64,000 bases of DNA from Gammaproteobacteria bacterium (GTDB lineage Bacteria; Pseudomonadota; Gammaproteobacteria; Pseudomonadales; Pseudomonadaceae). The translations under genes were made by a program, and so were the position numbers. Under the pieces are notes generated by a model. It was not told where the DNA came from and did not search any database. It saw only the letters and a list, made by a program, of their open reading frames with translations. The DNA lies in assembly GCA_012728415.1 (NCBI GenBank), contig JAAYFD010000047.1:1-64000 (forward strand). Direction: 5' to 3'. Below, in pieces: positions 37,800 through 47,496 of this stretch (within the stretch, counting starts at the first letter, position 1; every line of letters starts with the position of its first letter).

Positions 37800-39611
37800 C
37801 TAGTCAGCGGCCTCCTGCGCCTGCGGCTGCACGCCATCGATCCACCAGGTGAACAGGCCGTAGTCGTACAGTGGCGGGGTTGCCGGTCGTTTCAGGTGTT
37901 TCCAGTGGGCAATGCGCCAGCTGTCGGTGTAGTAGTTGGGAATTACATAATGGCCCCACAGCAGCACCCGGTCCAGTGCGCGGGAGTGGGTGATCAGGCT
38001 GTCGCGGCTATCAGCGCTAATCAGGCCTTCTACCAGGCGGTCGATAGCCGGGTCTTGCAGGCCAATAAAGTTGCGGCTGCCCGGGTTGTCAAAACTGCTG
38101 GAGTGCCAAAAATCCCGCTGCTCATTACCGGGCGAGCTGGACTGTGGCCAAATCGCCGACGTCATGTCAAAGTCCCGCGAGCGCATGCGGTTGATGTACT
38201 GCGAGACATCGGCGCGGCGGATGGTCATTTCGATGCCCAGCTCGGCCAGGTTGCGCTTGAACGGCAACAGCACCCGCTCCAGGTTGGTCTGGGCAATGAT
38301 GAACTCGAATGCCAGCGGCTCGCCATCGGCATTCACCAAGCGGTCTTTTTCAATCCGGTAACCGGCTTCTTGCAGCAGCTGCCAAGCCTGCAGGCGCCGT
38401 TCACGGATGATGCCGCTGCCATCACTGACGGGCAGCTTAAACGGAGTGGTAAATACCTCGTCAGGAATCTGTCCGCGCAATGGTTCCAGCAGCTCCAGCT
38501 CCGCTTTGTCGGGCAGGCCGCTGGAGGCCAGCTCCGAGTTGGCAAAAAAACTGTTGGTGCGCAGGTAGGCACCATAGAACAGCTGCTTGTTGGTCCACTC
38601 GTAGTCAAACAGCAGGCCGATGGCTTCACGGACACGACGGTCCTGAAACATCGGGCGGCGCAGGTTGAAGACATAGGCCTGCATGCCGGCCGGGTTGTGG
38701 TTGTGGATTTCTTCGCGCAGGATATCGCCGCGCCTTAATGCCCGCGAGTTATAGCCAGTGGCCCAGTCCTTGGCGGAATATTCCAGGTTGAAGTCAAACT
38801 GGCCGGCCTTGAAGGCCTCCAGTGCCACCGACATGTCCTGGTAATAGTCGATCTGCACCCGGTCGAAGTTGTACTGGCCACGGTTGACCGGCAAATCCTT
38901 GCCCCACCAGTCCTTGACCCGTTCATAGGTGATGCTGCGCCCGGCGGCCACCCTGGCGATGCGGTAGGGACCGCTGCCCAGCGGTGGCTGCAGCGAGGTT
39001 TTGCTGAAATCGTTGTTTTGCCACCAGTGTTTGGGCAGCACCTGCAGCTGGCCAAGGATGAGCGGCAGCTCGCGGTTGTGTTCATGCTTGAAATCAAAAC
39101 GCACGCTGTGCGTGCTCTCGGCCACCACGTCGGCGACATCGGCATAATACTGGCGGTACAGCGGGTGGCCCTGGGTGGTAAGCAGTTCGAAGGTGTAGGC
39201 AACGTCTTCGGCGGTGAGCGGAGTGCCATCATTAAAGCGGGCTTCGGGACGCAGATGAAAGCGCACGAAGAGGTTGTCCGGGTCGCGCTCGATGCGTTCG
39301 GCGAGCAGGCCATACTCGGTAAAGGGCTCGTCAGGCGAGTGGTAGGTCAGGCTGTCGTAGACCAGGCTAATATGGTCGGCGGCATTCCCTTTGGGAATGA
39401 AAGGGTTAAGGCTGTCGAAGCCGTTCAGTCCGGGCAGGCGCAGGGTACCGCCTTTGGGAGCCTCCGGGTTGACGTAGTCGAAGTGACGGAAGTCTGCCGG
39501 GTACTTGGGTGCTTCACCATAGAGTGTCAGTGCGTGTTCGGCATGGCTGCCTGTAGCGCATGTCAGCAGTAACAGCAGGGCCAGCAGCCTTGTTGTCAGT
39601 TGTCCGGTCAT
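37800..39611 (-). CDS. yejA: Extracellular solute-binding protein (YejA-like), second in operon
   Basis: A 603-aa SBP_bac_5-family periplasmic binding protein with signal peptide MTGQLTTRLLALLLLLTCATGSHA. The core has NPEAPKGGTLRLPGLNGFDSLNPF and GSGPYRIARV, both usual in YejA-like proteins. ATG 39611 overlaps the TGA of the upstream binding-protein gene (TGATG) and follows GGAGAC. It is about a third identical by eye to its upstream neighbour, so the pair arose by duplication and may widen the peptide range. Confidence 0.93.
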   Translation of the reverse strand: MTGQLTTRLLALLLLLTCATGSHAEHALTLYGEAPKYPADFRHFDYVNPEAPKGGTLRLPGLNGFDSLNPFIPKGNAADHISLVYDSLTYHSPDEPFTEYGLLAERIERDPDNLFVRFHLRPEARFNDGTPLTAEDVAYTFELLTTQGHPLYRQYYADVADVVAESTHSVRFDFKHEHNRELPLILGQLQVLPKHWWQNNDFSKTSLQPPLGSGPYRIARVAAGRSITYERVKDWWGKDLPVNRGQYNFDRVQIDYYQDMSVALEAFKAGQFDFNLEYSAKDWATGYNSRALRRGDILREEIHNHNPAGMQAYVFNLRRPMFQDRRVREAIGLLFDYEWTNKQLFYGAYLRTNSFFANSELASSGLPDKAELELLEPLRGQIPDEVFTTPFKLPVSDGSGIIRERRLQAWQLLQEAGYRIEKDRLVNADGEPLAFEFIIAQTNLERVLLPFKRNLAELGIEMTIRRADVSQYINRMRSRDFDMTSAIWPQSSSPGNEQRDFWHSSSFDNPGSRNFIGLQDPAIDRLVEGLISADSRDSLITHSRALDRVLLWGHYVIPNYYTDSWRIAHWKHLKRPATPPLYDYGLFTWWIDGVQPQAQEAAD

Positions 39612-41443
39612 CAGGGAGTCTCCGCCGGGTCGAGCCACCAGGCACGCAGGCCAAGGGTGTACGGGGGTATCTGGGCAAACTTGAGCCGCTTGCTGTAGGC
39701 AATGCGGTGCCGGCTAATATACCAGTTCGGCACAATATAGTGTTGCCAGAGCAGGACACGGTCCAGTGCCTGCATGGCGGACTCCAGCTCGTTTTGTGTT
39801 TGTGCGGCCATTACCGCCTCCAGCATGGCATCAACCACGGGGTGCTGTACACCGGCGTAGTTCTTGCTCCCGTGCATGTTGGCCTGGCTGGAGTGAAAGT
39901 ACAGCCACTGTTCGTGGCCGGGGTTCAGGCTTTGTGGCAGCACCAGCAGGGTCATATCATAGTCGAAGCTGTCCAGGCGGTGTTTGAACTGGGCGCGGTC
40001 GACGGTGCGCAGGCTGGCCTGCATGCCGATGCGGTGCAAAGTCTGTATATAGGGCTGCAGGATACGCTCCAGCCTCGGATTGACCAGCAGGATTTCCAGC
40101 CGCAGGGGCTGGCCATGACTGTTCTTCAGCCCTTTGCGGCCGGTCTTCCAGCCAGCTTCCTGCAACAGGCTGAGCGCCTTGCCCAGATTGTCGCGCGGCA
40201 CGCCACGGCCCTCGGTGACCGGCACCTGGAATGGCTGCTCGAACAGGGCGGCAGGCAACTGGTCCTGCCAGGGGTTTAGCAGCAGCCATTCAGTACCGCG
40301 CGGAATGTCGTGCGCGGCAAAAGGGCTGTTCGGAAAAAAGCTGGTGGTCCGCAAGTAGGCACTGTTGAACAGGGTGCGGTTGGCCCATTCGAAATCAAAC
40401 AGCAGGGTCAGTGCCTTGCGCACCTTCAGGTTGTCAAAGGGTGCCCGGCGGCTGTTAATGAATAATGCCTGGGTGGGTGCCGGGATCTGGTGGGGGATTT
40501 CGGCACGAACAATGTCACCCCGCAACAGGGCAGGAAAGCGGTAATTGCTGGCCCAGTTTTTGGCCTGATGTTCAATGTAGATGTCAAAACTGCCGGCCTT
40601 AAATGCTTCGAAAGCAACGTGGCGGTCGCGGTAGAAGTCCACATCTATGCGGTCGATATTGTATTTGCCGACGTTGACCGGCAAGTCTTTGCCCCACCAG
40701 TTGGCAACCCGCTCGAAACGCAGGCTGCGGCCGGGTTTTATCTCGGTGATGCGGTAGGGACCACTGCCCAGCGGCGGCTCGAAGCTGGTACGGGTGAAGT
40801 CACGCCTGCTCCAGTAGTGCCTGGGCAGCACAGGCAGCTCGCCAAGGTCAAGAATTTGCTGGCGGGTGGCCGGCTGCTTGAAGACGAAGCGTACCCGCAG
40901 CGGTGCAAGAATATCGACCCGCGCCACGTTCTTCAGGTAGTTGCGGTATTGTGGGTGTCCGTGTTTTTTCAGGGTGCGCCAGGAAAACTCGACATCGGTT
41001 GCTGTGATTGGCCGGTCATCATGAAAGCGGGCTTGCTTACGCAAGTTGAACACCACCCAGCGCAGATCGTCGGCGTACTGGATGCTTTCTGCAACCAGTC
41101 CATAAGCACTTGCTGCTTCATCGCCAGAGGGATCAAAATTGCCATGGCCAACCATCAGCGGGGCGTTTAGTTCGCTGATGCCATATTGATGAAAATCGCC
41201 AGTGGCAATCGGGCTGGTGCCCTTGAGGATGTAGGGGTTGAGGCTATCGAAGGTGCCCAATGCCATCAAGCGCACACGGCCGCCTTTGGGGGCGGCCGGG
41301 TTGACCCAGTCGAAATGGCTGAAGCTGGCAGGGTATGCCGGCTGGCCGAAGCGGGCAAAGCCGTGGCTCAGGGTAACTGCGGCCTGCGCCAGTCCTGTGT
41401 TCAATAGTGTGGCAAGAACCAGAAAACGAAACAGGTAAAGCAA
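39611..41443 (-). CDS. Extracellular solute-binding protein (YejA-like), first in operon
   Basis: A YejA-like periplasmic peptide-binding protein of 610 aa with the landmarks NPAAPKGGRVRLMALGTFDSLNPY and GSGPYRITEI. The N-terminus (LLYLFRFLVLATLLNTGLAQA) is a signal peptide. I start at TTG 41443 because GGGAGGA lies five bases before it and no ATG or GTG fits; the frame is open up to 41608 but runs through palindromic operator-like DNA. It is the first gene of the operon SBP-SBP-yejB-yejE-yejF-fabI. Confidence 0.87.
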   Translation of the reverse strand: MLYLFRFLVLATLLNTGLAQAAVTLSHGFARFGQPAYPASFSHFDWVNPAAPKGGRVRLMALGTFDSLNPYILKGTSPIATGDFHQYGISELNAPLMVGHGNFDPSGDEAASAYGLVAESIQYADDLRWVVFNLRKQARFHDDRPITATDVEFSWRTLKKHGHPQYRNYLKNVARVDILAPLRVRFVFKQPATRQQILDLGELPVLPRHYWSRRDFTRTSFEPPLGSGPYRITEIKPGRSLRFERVANWWGKDLPVNVGKYNIDRIDVDFYRDRHVAFEAFKAGSFDIYIEHQAKNWASNYRFPALLRGDIVRAEIPHQIPAPTQALFINSRRAPFDNLKVRKALTLLFDFEWANRTLFNSAYLRTTSFFPNSPFAAHDIPRGTEWLLLNPWQDQLPAALFEQPFQVPVTEGRGVPRDNLGKALSLLQEAGWKTGRKGLKNSHGQPLRLEILLVNPRLERILQPYIQTLHRIGMQASLRTVDRAQFKHRLDSFDYDMTLLVLPQSLNPGHEQWLYFHSSQANMHGSKNYAGVQHPVVDAMLEAVMAAQTQNELESAMQALDRVLLWQHYIVPNWYISRHRIAYSKRLKFAQIPPYTLGLRAWWLDPAETP

Positions 41444-41485
41444 GGATATCCTCCCGGCTGACTGACGTGAGTGAAGATATTGTAG

Positions 41486-41503
41486 GTGCAAACCGGTTTG
41501 CAC
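41486..41503. promoter_or_regulatory. 18-bp perfect palindrome, LacI-family-like operator of the Yej operon
   Basis: GTGCAAACC-GGTTTGCAC is a perfect 18-bp palindrome ending 43 bp upstream of the TTG start. Its AAACCGGTTT core is typical of LacI-family operators; from memory PtxS of Pseudomonas binds TGAAACCGGTTTCA. The regulator is not in the window. Confidence 0.6.
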
Positions 41504-41560
41504 GACACCGCGGATGGTTCTGTGTGTACGGGCAGTTTTGCACACTATCATCCCGCTGCT

Positions 41561-41590
41561 TTGTGTGTACAGGCAAGCTCGTACACACAA
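41561..41590. promoter_or_regulatory. Perfect 10-10-10 inverted repeat before the Yej operon
   Basis: TTGTGTGTAC and GTACACACAA flank a ten-base loop. The repeat begins 22 bp after the mltD stop codon and is 118 bp upstream of the first Yej gene. A half-similar TGTGTGTAC occurs again at 41521-41529 with CACAC 11 bases on. It may be a second operator, or part of the mltD 3' end; no T run is present. Confidence 0.5.
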
Positions 41591-41611
41591 GCGGGGACAT
41601 TCTGGCATCTG

Positions 41612-43186
41612 TTACAGATACAGGGTTAGCGTTTGGCCAGGCTTTAGCAGTTTGCCTTGTGATGGGTTCCAGCTCTGTAACTGGCGCAGGCTGACTTTGT
41701 GGCGTTTGGCAATCGCAGACAGCGTGTCGCCGGCACGCACCACATAGCGGGTGCTGCCGGGTTGCAGCAGCAAAGCCTGGCCGATTTTCAGCCGGTCGTG
41801 CTGCAGGTTGTTCAGCTGGCGCAGCTGTTTGACGCTGGTGCCATGCCGGGCTGCAATGCCGCTCAGGGTGTCACCTTTGCGCACATGATATGTGCTGGTT
41901 GCAGCAGGTGCGTTACGGGTTGCAGCCGCCTGTTGTGGGCTGGAGACTGGCGTACCGGCCAGCTTTAGCTGTTGCCCGATACGCAGCTGGCTGGTCTTGA
42001 GCTGGTTCAGCTGGCGGATGCTGGCAACCGAAGTACCGTTGCGCTGGGCAATGGCAGACAGGGTGTCGCCGGCACGAACCACATAGCGCTGCACCTGCAT
42101 CAGCTCGTCAGGTGACAGCCTGGCAAGTTTGCGCTCCAGCCGGTCAGCCTGTTCTACCGGCACCAGAACATGCTGGGGGCCGTCGAGAACAACGCCTTCT
42201 TTGAAAGCAGGATTCAGCTCCCGGATGTGCTTTGCCGGTACCTTGGCCAGACTGGCGATGTGGCTCAGGTCAAGCTGGTGTTCCAGTGGTACCTGGGCAA
42301 AGTAGGGCTCATCGGGCACTTTCGGCAGTTTGAGGGCATAGGCCTGCGGACTGGCAATCAGCTGTGCCAGGCCGAGCAGCCTGGGGACATACTCCTGTGT
42401 CTGCCTGGGCAACTGGAGGTTCCAGTAGTCGGCCGGCAGCCCCAGGCTTTTGTTGCGCTTGATGGCGCGGCTGACCGTACCTTCGCCGGCGTTGTAAGCT
42501 GCGAGGGTGAGCAGCCAGTCGCCGTCAAACATGTTGTTCAGGTAGGACAGGTATTCCAGTGCGGCCTCGGTCGATGCAGTGATGTCACGGCGGCCATCGT
42601 ACCAGCGGGTTTGCTTGAGCTTGAAAACACGCCCGGTCGAAGGGATGAACTGCCACAGTCCGGCGGCATGGGAAGGTGAGTAAGCAAGGGGATTATAGGC
42701 GCTTTCAATCACGGGCAGCAGGGCCAGCTCAAGCGGCATGCTGTGGCTGTCAAGTGCCTCGACTATATAGTGGATGTAAGGACTGCTGCGTTTGGCAATG
42801 GTTTCCAGACTACTGATGCGGCTGGCATACCAGAGTCGCTGTCGGTCGATGCGCGGGTTGTCCAGGTCTTCATCCAGCAGCTGAAAACCGTGGCGGATGC
42901 GCTGCCAGATGTCGGTAATGGCCGGAGTGTTTTCATCGTCGGCCTGTTGCTGGCCGGACCGGTTTGCCGGTGAGTGCCCCGGGGGTTGCATTAGCGCCCG
43001 ATCGGACCAGTCGCGGTCTGGCAGATGCAGTGGCGCCAGACGCTCTTTTAGCTCATGTTCGTCCTGGCCTGGTGACTGCAGGCCCGGTTGCTGACAGCCT
43101 GCGAACAAAAGAGTCGCACAGGCCAGCAGCCCCCCGTATAACCACCTGGTGATCCGCCTGCGCGAGCGGAAAGCTGTATTTGGCAT
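41612..43186 (-). CDS. mltD: Membrane-bound lytic murein transglycosylase D with three LysM domains
   Basis: A 524-aa outer-membrane lipoprotein with lipobox LFAGC (C31), a goose-lysozyme-like SLT domain with catalytic Glu in LLPVIESAYNPLAYS followed by AAGLWQFIPSTGR, and three C-terminal LysM repeats that each begin YxVRxGDTLS. MltD cleaves peptidoglycan glycan strands to 1,6-anhydro ends. ATG 43186 gives a normal lipoprotein signal (MPNTAFRSRRRITRWLYGG); a TTG ten codons upstream is less likely. E. coli MltD has two LysM copies, so this one has an extra. Confidence 0.95.
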   Translation of the reverse strand: MPNTAFRSRRRITRWLYGGLLACATLLFAGCQQPGLQSPGQDEHELKERLAPLHLPDRDWSDRALMQPPGHSPANRSGQQQADDENTPAITDIWQRIRHGFQLLDEDLDNPRIDRQRLWYASRISSLETIAKRSSPYIHYIVEALDSHSMPLELALLPVIESAYNPLAYSPSHAAGLWQFIPSTGRVFKLKQTRWYDGRRDITASTEAALEYLSYLNNMFDGDWLLTLAAYNAGEGTVSRAIKRNKSLGLPADYWNLQLPRQTQEYVPRLLGLAQLIASPQAYALKLPKVPDEPYFAQVPLEHQLDLSHIASLAKVPAKHIRELNPAFKEGVVLDGPQHVLVPVEQADRLERKLARLSPDELMQVQRYVVRAGDTLSAIAQRNGTSVASIRQLNQLKTSQLRIGQQLKLAGTPVSSPQQAAATRNAPAATSTYHVRKGDTLSGIAARHGTSVKQLRQLNNLQHDRLKIGQALLLQPGSTRYVVRAGDTLSAIAKRHKVSLRQLQSWNPSQGKLLKPGQTLTLYL

Positions 43187-43596
43187 AGGATTTTTTGAGA
43201 AAATAAAATTCTGCAAATTCTATGGGCCATGGGTGGGGGGGTCAAGTGTAACTGGTCGGAAGAACTGGCCAGTCCGCCAGGCTTGTTGTGGCGGGCCTGC
43301 TGACACAGACAGATAACACCACTGCCAGCCGTGGAAAAGGCTGCTCCGCGACCGCTGGGCAAGTCCGCATCCGGCAAAGCCTCCGGATGCGCTGAGCAAT
43401 AATGTTGGCGAGGCAGTCGGGGTCAGGCAAAAGCAGCGAAAAAGCGCAACAGTGGGCACTTTATTCGCTTCGCTCTCCGCTGTGCGGCCGTGCTGGAGCA
43501 CGTTCAAGCCGGGGCTTGCAAGCTGGCTTTGCAACCACAGCCTGACAATACAGACAATTGTGCCTGGCTTCCCTTTGCCGGCGTTGTGAGCCGAAA
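43187..43596. other. Intergenic region between mltD and gloB
   Basis: A 410-bp gap between two minus-strand genes with no credible ORF. A nine-base-pair perfect hairpin CGCATCCGG/CCGGATGCG lies at 43366-43391 with an eight-base loop, and further imperfect GC-rich inverted repeats lie near 43257-43300. It presumably holds the end of gloB and the mltD promoter. Confidence 0.45.
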
Positions 43597-44373
43597 TCAG
43601 AACCTGTCTTTCCAGGCGCGAATGGCGGCAAATACCTCTACCGGTCCGACCGGCAGCTGCCCGCTTTCCCGGGCGGCACTGGTCACCACCTGTTGTTCGT
43701 TGCAGCGTAAAAAGGGGTTGGTAGCCAGTTCGTCGGCCAGGGTGCTGGGCAGGCTGATGTGACCCTGTTCACGCAATGTGGCAACCTTTTCTAAGCGTGC
43801 GCTGACAGCTGTGTTGTCCGGTTCCACGGCAGCGGCAAACTTGAGATTTGACAGGCTGTATTCGTGCGTGCAGTACACCAGGGTGGTGGCCGGCAGGGCG
43901 GCAAGGCGTTGCAGGGAGTGGTACATCTGGGCCGGGGTCCCTTCGAAGAGGCGCCCGCAACCAGCCAGGAACAGGGTGTCGCCACTGAACAGCAGCGGTT
44001 GCTCGCCGGGCAGGTAGTAGACAATGTGGCCCAGGGTGTGGCCGGGAACATGGTAAACGGTAAAGGTGCGGTCCAATACCTGCAATTGCTGCAGGTCGGC
44101 CAGCGGATGATCCACACCGTCAATGGTTTCCTGCCCGGGGCCGTGCACGCGGGCACCGGTAGCCTGTTTCAATGTGCCGATACCACCCGTATGATCGTGG
44201 TGGTGGTGCGTGATCAGAATATCGGTCAGTTGCCAGCCAGGATTGTCTTTTAGCCATTGCAGCACCGGTTTGGCATCGCCCGGATCAACGGCAGCACATT
44301 GCTGTGTGGCAGAATCTTGCAACAGCCAGATATAGTTGTCGTTAAAGGCAGGCAGGGCGGTAATCGTCAACAT
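43597..44373 (-). CDS. gloB: Hydroxyacylglutathione hydrolase (glyoxalase II)
   Basis: A 258-aa metallo-beta-lactamase-fold enzyme that hydrolyses S-D-lactoylglutathione to D-lactate and glutathione, the second step of methylglyoxal removal. The binuclear metal site THHHHDH is at residues 55-61, with further ligands in VPGHTLGHI and FSGDTLF. The C-terminal HAGH domain begins near [13 protein letters not shown]. It is divergent from the methyltransferase gene. Confidence 0.96.
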   Translation of the reverse strand: MLTITALPAFNDNYIWLLQDSATQQCAAVDPGDAKPVLQWLKDNPGWQLTDILITHHHHDHTGGIGTLKQATGARVHGPGQETIDGVDHPLADLQQLQVLDRTFTVYHVPGHTLGHIVYYLPGEQPLLFSGDTLFLAGCGRLFEGTPAQMYHSLQRLAALPATTLVYCTHEYSLSNLKFAAAVEPDNTAVSARLEKVATLREQGHISLPSTLADELATNPFLRCNEQQVVTSAARESGQLPVGPVEVFAAIRAWKDRF

Positions 44374-44602
44374 GGCAGCTATCCTGTAAACAGATCAAGG
44401 GTTGCCAGAACCATAGCAGACCGTTAAAACTGCTGTCGAACTTTTGGACGTGAATGCCGGTGCCTGCCGGCTTTATTCCGATGGCACCTTTCGGCGTCCA
44501 CGGCACAGGCCGGGTACCTTGTTCCGGTGCACCCGTCATTCCTGCTTGAGAGAGCCAACACACTGCACAGGCCCCATGAGCCGACAGTTTAAGGAGAAGA
44601 GC

Positions 44603-45346
44603 ATGTTAAACTTGGCGCGGATCAAGCCGCGGCGTGCAGTATCTTCTGCCGAGCTGCGTCACTGGCTGGCCAGCCCCCGGGCTGCAGCCCTGTTGCAGGC
44701 AGAGCAGCAGTGGCTGCAAGAACGGCTGCAGCGCTGTTTTGGCAGCTACCTGCTGGTCTATAACGCGGCAACAGATACCTGCTGGCAAAGCGATATTCGA
44801 CACCAGGTGCATGTTGGTACTGATGAGCAGGTGCAAGACGCCATCTGTTCCGAATGCCTGTGGCCGGTGCAGCCCGATGGTGCCGATGTGGTGCTATTGC
44901 AGCACAGCCTTGAGTTTGCCGGTTCGCCCTACGACCTGTTGCGCGAGGCGGCCCAGGCGGTGCGTCCGGGCGGCTACTTGTTGCTGATTGGACGTAACCC
45001 CTGGTGGTTGGGGTTTGCTGGCAACAGGCTGTGGCGGCGGGGGCACAGGCTTTCTGCAGGCAGGGTGTCAGAGTGGCTTGCCGTGCTGGGGTTTGCTGTG
45101 GAAACACCCAGGTTTGCCCACTATTTGCCCGCCTGCGGGCAGCGAGCATTGCCCCGGCTGGAAAGTTTTCTGGGTAAAAAGCAGTGGCCCCTGGGCGCAT
45201 GCTATATGATAGCGGCCCGCAAGCAGGTGCATGCAGCACCAGCCCAGCGACAGCGTAACCGGCGACTCAAGGGGTTGCTGCCGATGCCGGTTGCACAGCA
45301 AACAATCAAGCCGGACATAGCAGAAGAACAATGTAAACATGACTGA
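44603..45346 (+). CDS. Class I SAM-dependent methyltransferase-like protein
   Basis: A 247-aa protein homologous to the conserved gene upstream of rnhA in Pseudomonas (PA1814 position). It has a methyltransferase-11-like core: [41 protein letters not shown]. The normal glycine-rich SAM loop near the N-terminus is degenerate, so activity is not assured. ATG 44603 follows AAGGAGAAGAGC. Its stop overlaps the rnhA start by eight bases, so the two are coupled. Confidence 0.8.
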   Translation: MLNLARIKPRRAVSSAELRHWLASPRAAALLQAEQQWLQERLQRCFGSYLLVYNAATDTCWQSDIRHQVHVGTDEQVQDAICSECLWPVQPDGADVVLLQHSLEFAGSPYDLLREAAQAVRPGGYLLLIGRNPWWLGFAGNRLWRRGHRLSAGRVSEWLAVLGFAVETPRFAHYLPACGQRALPRLESFLGKKQWPLGACYMIAARKQVHAAPAQRQRNRRLKGLLPMPVAQQTIKPDIAEEQCKHD

Positions 45347-45779
45347 TCAGATACACATTTATACCGATGGCGCTTGCAAGGGCAACCCTGGCCCGGGTGG
45401 CTGGGGCGTGCTGCTGCAATACAAGGGGCGCGAGCTGGAGCTGTTTGGCGGTGAAGACAGCACCACCAACAACCGCATGGAATTGCAGGCAGTTATCGAA
45501 GGACTGTCAGCCCTGAAGCGGCGCAGCAATGTCTTGCTGGTGACCGACTCCAAATACGTAATGCAGGGCATGCAGCAATGGCTGGCCAACTGGAAAAAGC
45601 GCGGCTGGAAAACTGCCAGCAAGCAGCCGGTAAAGAACCAGGATCTCTGGCAGCAACTGGATGCCCTGGTGCAGCAGCATGATGTGCAATGGCAGTGGGT
45701 GGCCGGCCACACCGGTCATCCGGGCAATGAACGGGCTGATAATCTGGCCAACCGCGGCGTGGAAGAGGTGCGCAAGTGA
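45339..45779 (+). CDS. rnhA: Ribonuclease HI
   Basis: A 146-aa enzyme that cuts RNA in RNA-DNA hybrids. All four catalytic acids are visible: Asp in [15 protein letters not shown], Glu in [13 protein letters not shown], Asp in VTDSKYV and Asp in NERADNLA, plus His in AGHTGHPGN. It overlaps the methyltransferase gene before it and dnaQ after it. Confidence 0.98.
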   Translation: MTDQIHIYTDGACKGNPGPGGWGVLLQYKGRELELFGGEDSTTNNRMELQAVIEGLSALKRRSNVLLVTDSKYVMQGMQQWLANWKKRGWKTASKQPVKNQDLWQQLDALVQQHDVQWQWVAGHTGHPGNERADNLANRGVEEVRK

Positions 45780-46480
45780 AACGATATGTAGTCCTGGATA
45801 CGGAAACCACAGGCATGCCGGTGACCGATGGGCACCGCATTATTGAAATTGGCTGTGTCGAGGTGATTGAGCGCCGGCTTACCGGCCGTCACTATCATGT
45901 GTATATCCAGCCGGATCGCGAAGTGGACGAGGGTGCGGTTGCAGTGCACGGCATCACCGACGAATACCTGAAAGACAAACCCCGTTTCAAGGACGTGGCT
46001 GACGAATTTTACGAATTTATCAAGGGTGCCGAGCTGGTCATTCATAATGCGCCCTTTGATGTGGGCTTTATCGAAAATGAATATGCCTTGCTGGGGCAGA
46101 CCGAGCGCAGCAATATCACCGACTACTGCACGGTGCTGGATACTCTGGTTATGGCGCGTGAGCGTCATCCCGGCCAGCGCAATACACTGGATGCCTTGTG
46201 CTCCCGCTATCATGTCGACAACTCACAGCGTGAACTGCACGGCGCTTTGCTTGATGCCGAAATTCTGGCGGATGTTTTCCTGCACATGACCGGCGGTCAG
46301 AGCAGTCTGTTACTGGCAGGCGATGGCGAGGGTGGCGGGCAAGGTGCCGGTGCGATTCGCCGCTTGGCGGCAGACCGGCTGACAGCGCCTGTGCTGGCGG
46401 CCAGTGCAGCAGAGCTGGAAGCCCACCGTGCTTTTTTACAGGATCTGGCCAAAATCAGTGGTCGCGAGCTGGACTGGTAA
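45776..46480 (+). CDS. dnaQ: DNA polymerase III epsilon subunit (3'-5' proofreading exonuclease)
   Basis: A 234-aa DEDDh exonuclease. Exo motifs are [24 protein letters not shown] and [14 protein letters not shown]. The C-terminal tail ([20 protein letters not shown]) is the alpha-subunit-binding segment. The GTG start at 45776 overlaps the rnhA stop (GTGA), so translation is coupled. It proofreads replication errors as part of the Pol III core. Confidence 0.97.
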   Translation: MKRYVVLDTETTGMPVTDGHRIIEIGCVEVIERRLTGRHYHVYIQPDREVDEGAVAVHGITDEYLKDKPRFKDVADEFYEFIKGAELVIHNAPFDVGFIENEYALLGQTERSNITDYCTVLDTLVMARERHPGQRNTLDALCSRYHVDNSQRELHGALLDAEILADVFLHMTGGQSSLLLAGDGEGGGQGAGAIRRLAADRLTAPVLAASAAELEAHRAFLQDLAKISGRELDW

Positions 46481-46686
46481 AGGCGGGCTGGCCGGAGGGG
46501 CGTTCCTGGCCGAAAAGGCAGGCTAATAACCGGCCATTGATCCCCGGGCGGAGTGTCCTGTTGTAATACCGGGGCACTTCTGAAAACCTGGGCAGGCATA
46601 ACCCTGTTTGTGCAGGGGGCAGCCGCTGAGGTACAAGACAAGCATAAAGCCGAAGCCGGCAGTAAAATAAAAACGCAGGAGGCAGC

Positions 46687-47496
46687 ATGGATTACAAGTT
46701 TTTCAATGTTAGGGTCGTTGACAAGGTAGCACAGGTTGAAATGAACCGGCCGGCCAAGCTCAACGCCATGAATGCGGAGTTTTGGCAGGAATTGCCGCAT
46801 ATTTTTGCCTGGATTGAGGAGCAGCCGGGTGTGCGGGTTGTGGTGATTGGCGGTGCGGGCGCACACTTTTCCAGTGGTATCGACCTGGCCTACCTGGCTT
46901 CGGTGGCTGGTTTGCTGGGCAAGGACGTTGGCCGTAATGCAGTGATTTTACGCAACCAGATCAAGCGCTTGCAGAGTGCCCTTGAAGCAGTTGACCGTTG
47001 CAGCAAACCCGTGCTGGCAGCCATCCAGGGGTATTGTATAGGGGGCGCCATCGATCTGGTCAGTGCCTGCGACATGCGCTACTGCAGCGCAGATGCCCGT
47101 TTTTCCATTAGCGAAATTGATGTGGGCATGGCAGCAGACGTGGGTACCCTGCAGCGGCTGCCGCGCATCATTGGCGATGGCATGATGCGCGAGCTTGCGT
47201 ACACCGGACGTTTTGTCGAGGCTGATGAGGCGCAGCGTATCGGGCTGGTCAATCGTGTTTACAGCGAACCTGCCGAGCTGCTAAGCGAAGTAATGCAGCT
47301 TGCCCGTCAAATTGCGGCCAAGTCGCCACTGGCGGTGCGCGGCACCAAGGAAATGATCCGCTATGCGCGCGATCACAGTGTAGAGGATGGCCTCAACTAC
47401 ATAGCAAGCTGGAACGCCGCCATGTTGCAATCCGGGGACTTACGTATTGCCATGGCAGCGCGAATGAGCAAAACGGTCCCGGAATTCGCCGATTGA
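46687..47496 (+). CDS. Crotonase-family enoyl-CoA hydratase/dienoyl-CoA isomerase
   Basis: A 269-aa crotonase-fold enzyme. The oxyanion hole regions are AGAHFSSGIDLAYL and GYCIGGAIDLVSACD, and SISEIDVGMAADVGTLQRLPRIIG is the signature of delta-3,5-delta-2,4-dienoyl-CoA isomerases (ECH1 type), with two acidic residues in the active site. It could isomerise double bonds during oxidation of unsaturated fatty acids. Pseudomonas has the same gene before fimL (PA1821). ATG follows GCAGGAGGCAGC. Confidence 0.88.
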   Translation: MDYKFFNVRVVDKVAQVEMNRPAKLNAMNAEFWQELPHIFAWIEEQPGVRVVVIGGAGAHFSSGIDLAYLASVAGLLGKDVGRNAVILRNQIKRLQSALEAVDRCSKPVLAAIQGYCIGGAIDLVSACDMRYCSADARFSISEIDVGMAADVGTLQRLPRIIGDGMMRELAYTGRFVEADEAQRIGLVNRVYSEPAELLSEVMQLARQIAAKSPLAVRGTKEMIRYARDHSVEDGLNYIASWNAAMLQSGDLRIAMAARMSKTVPEFAD

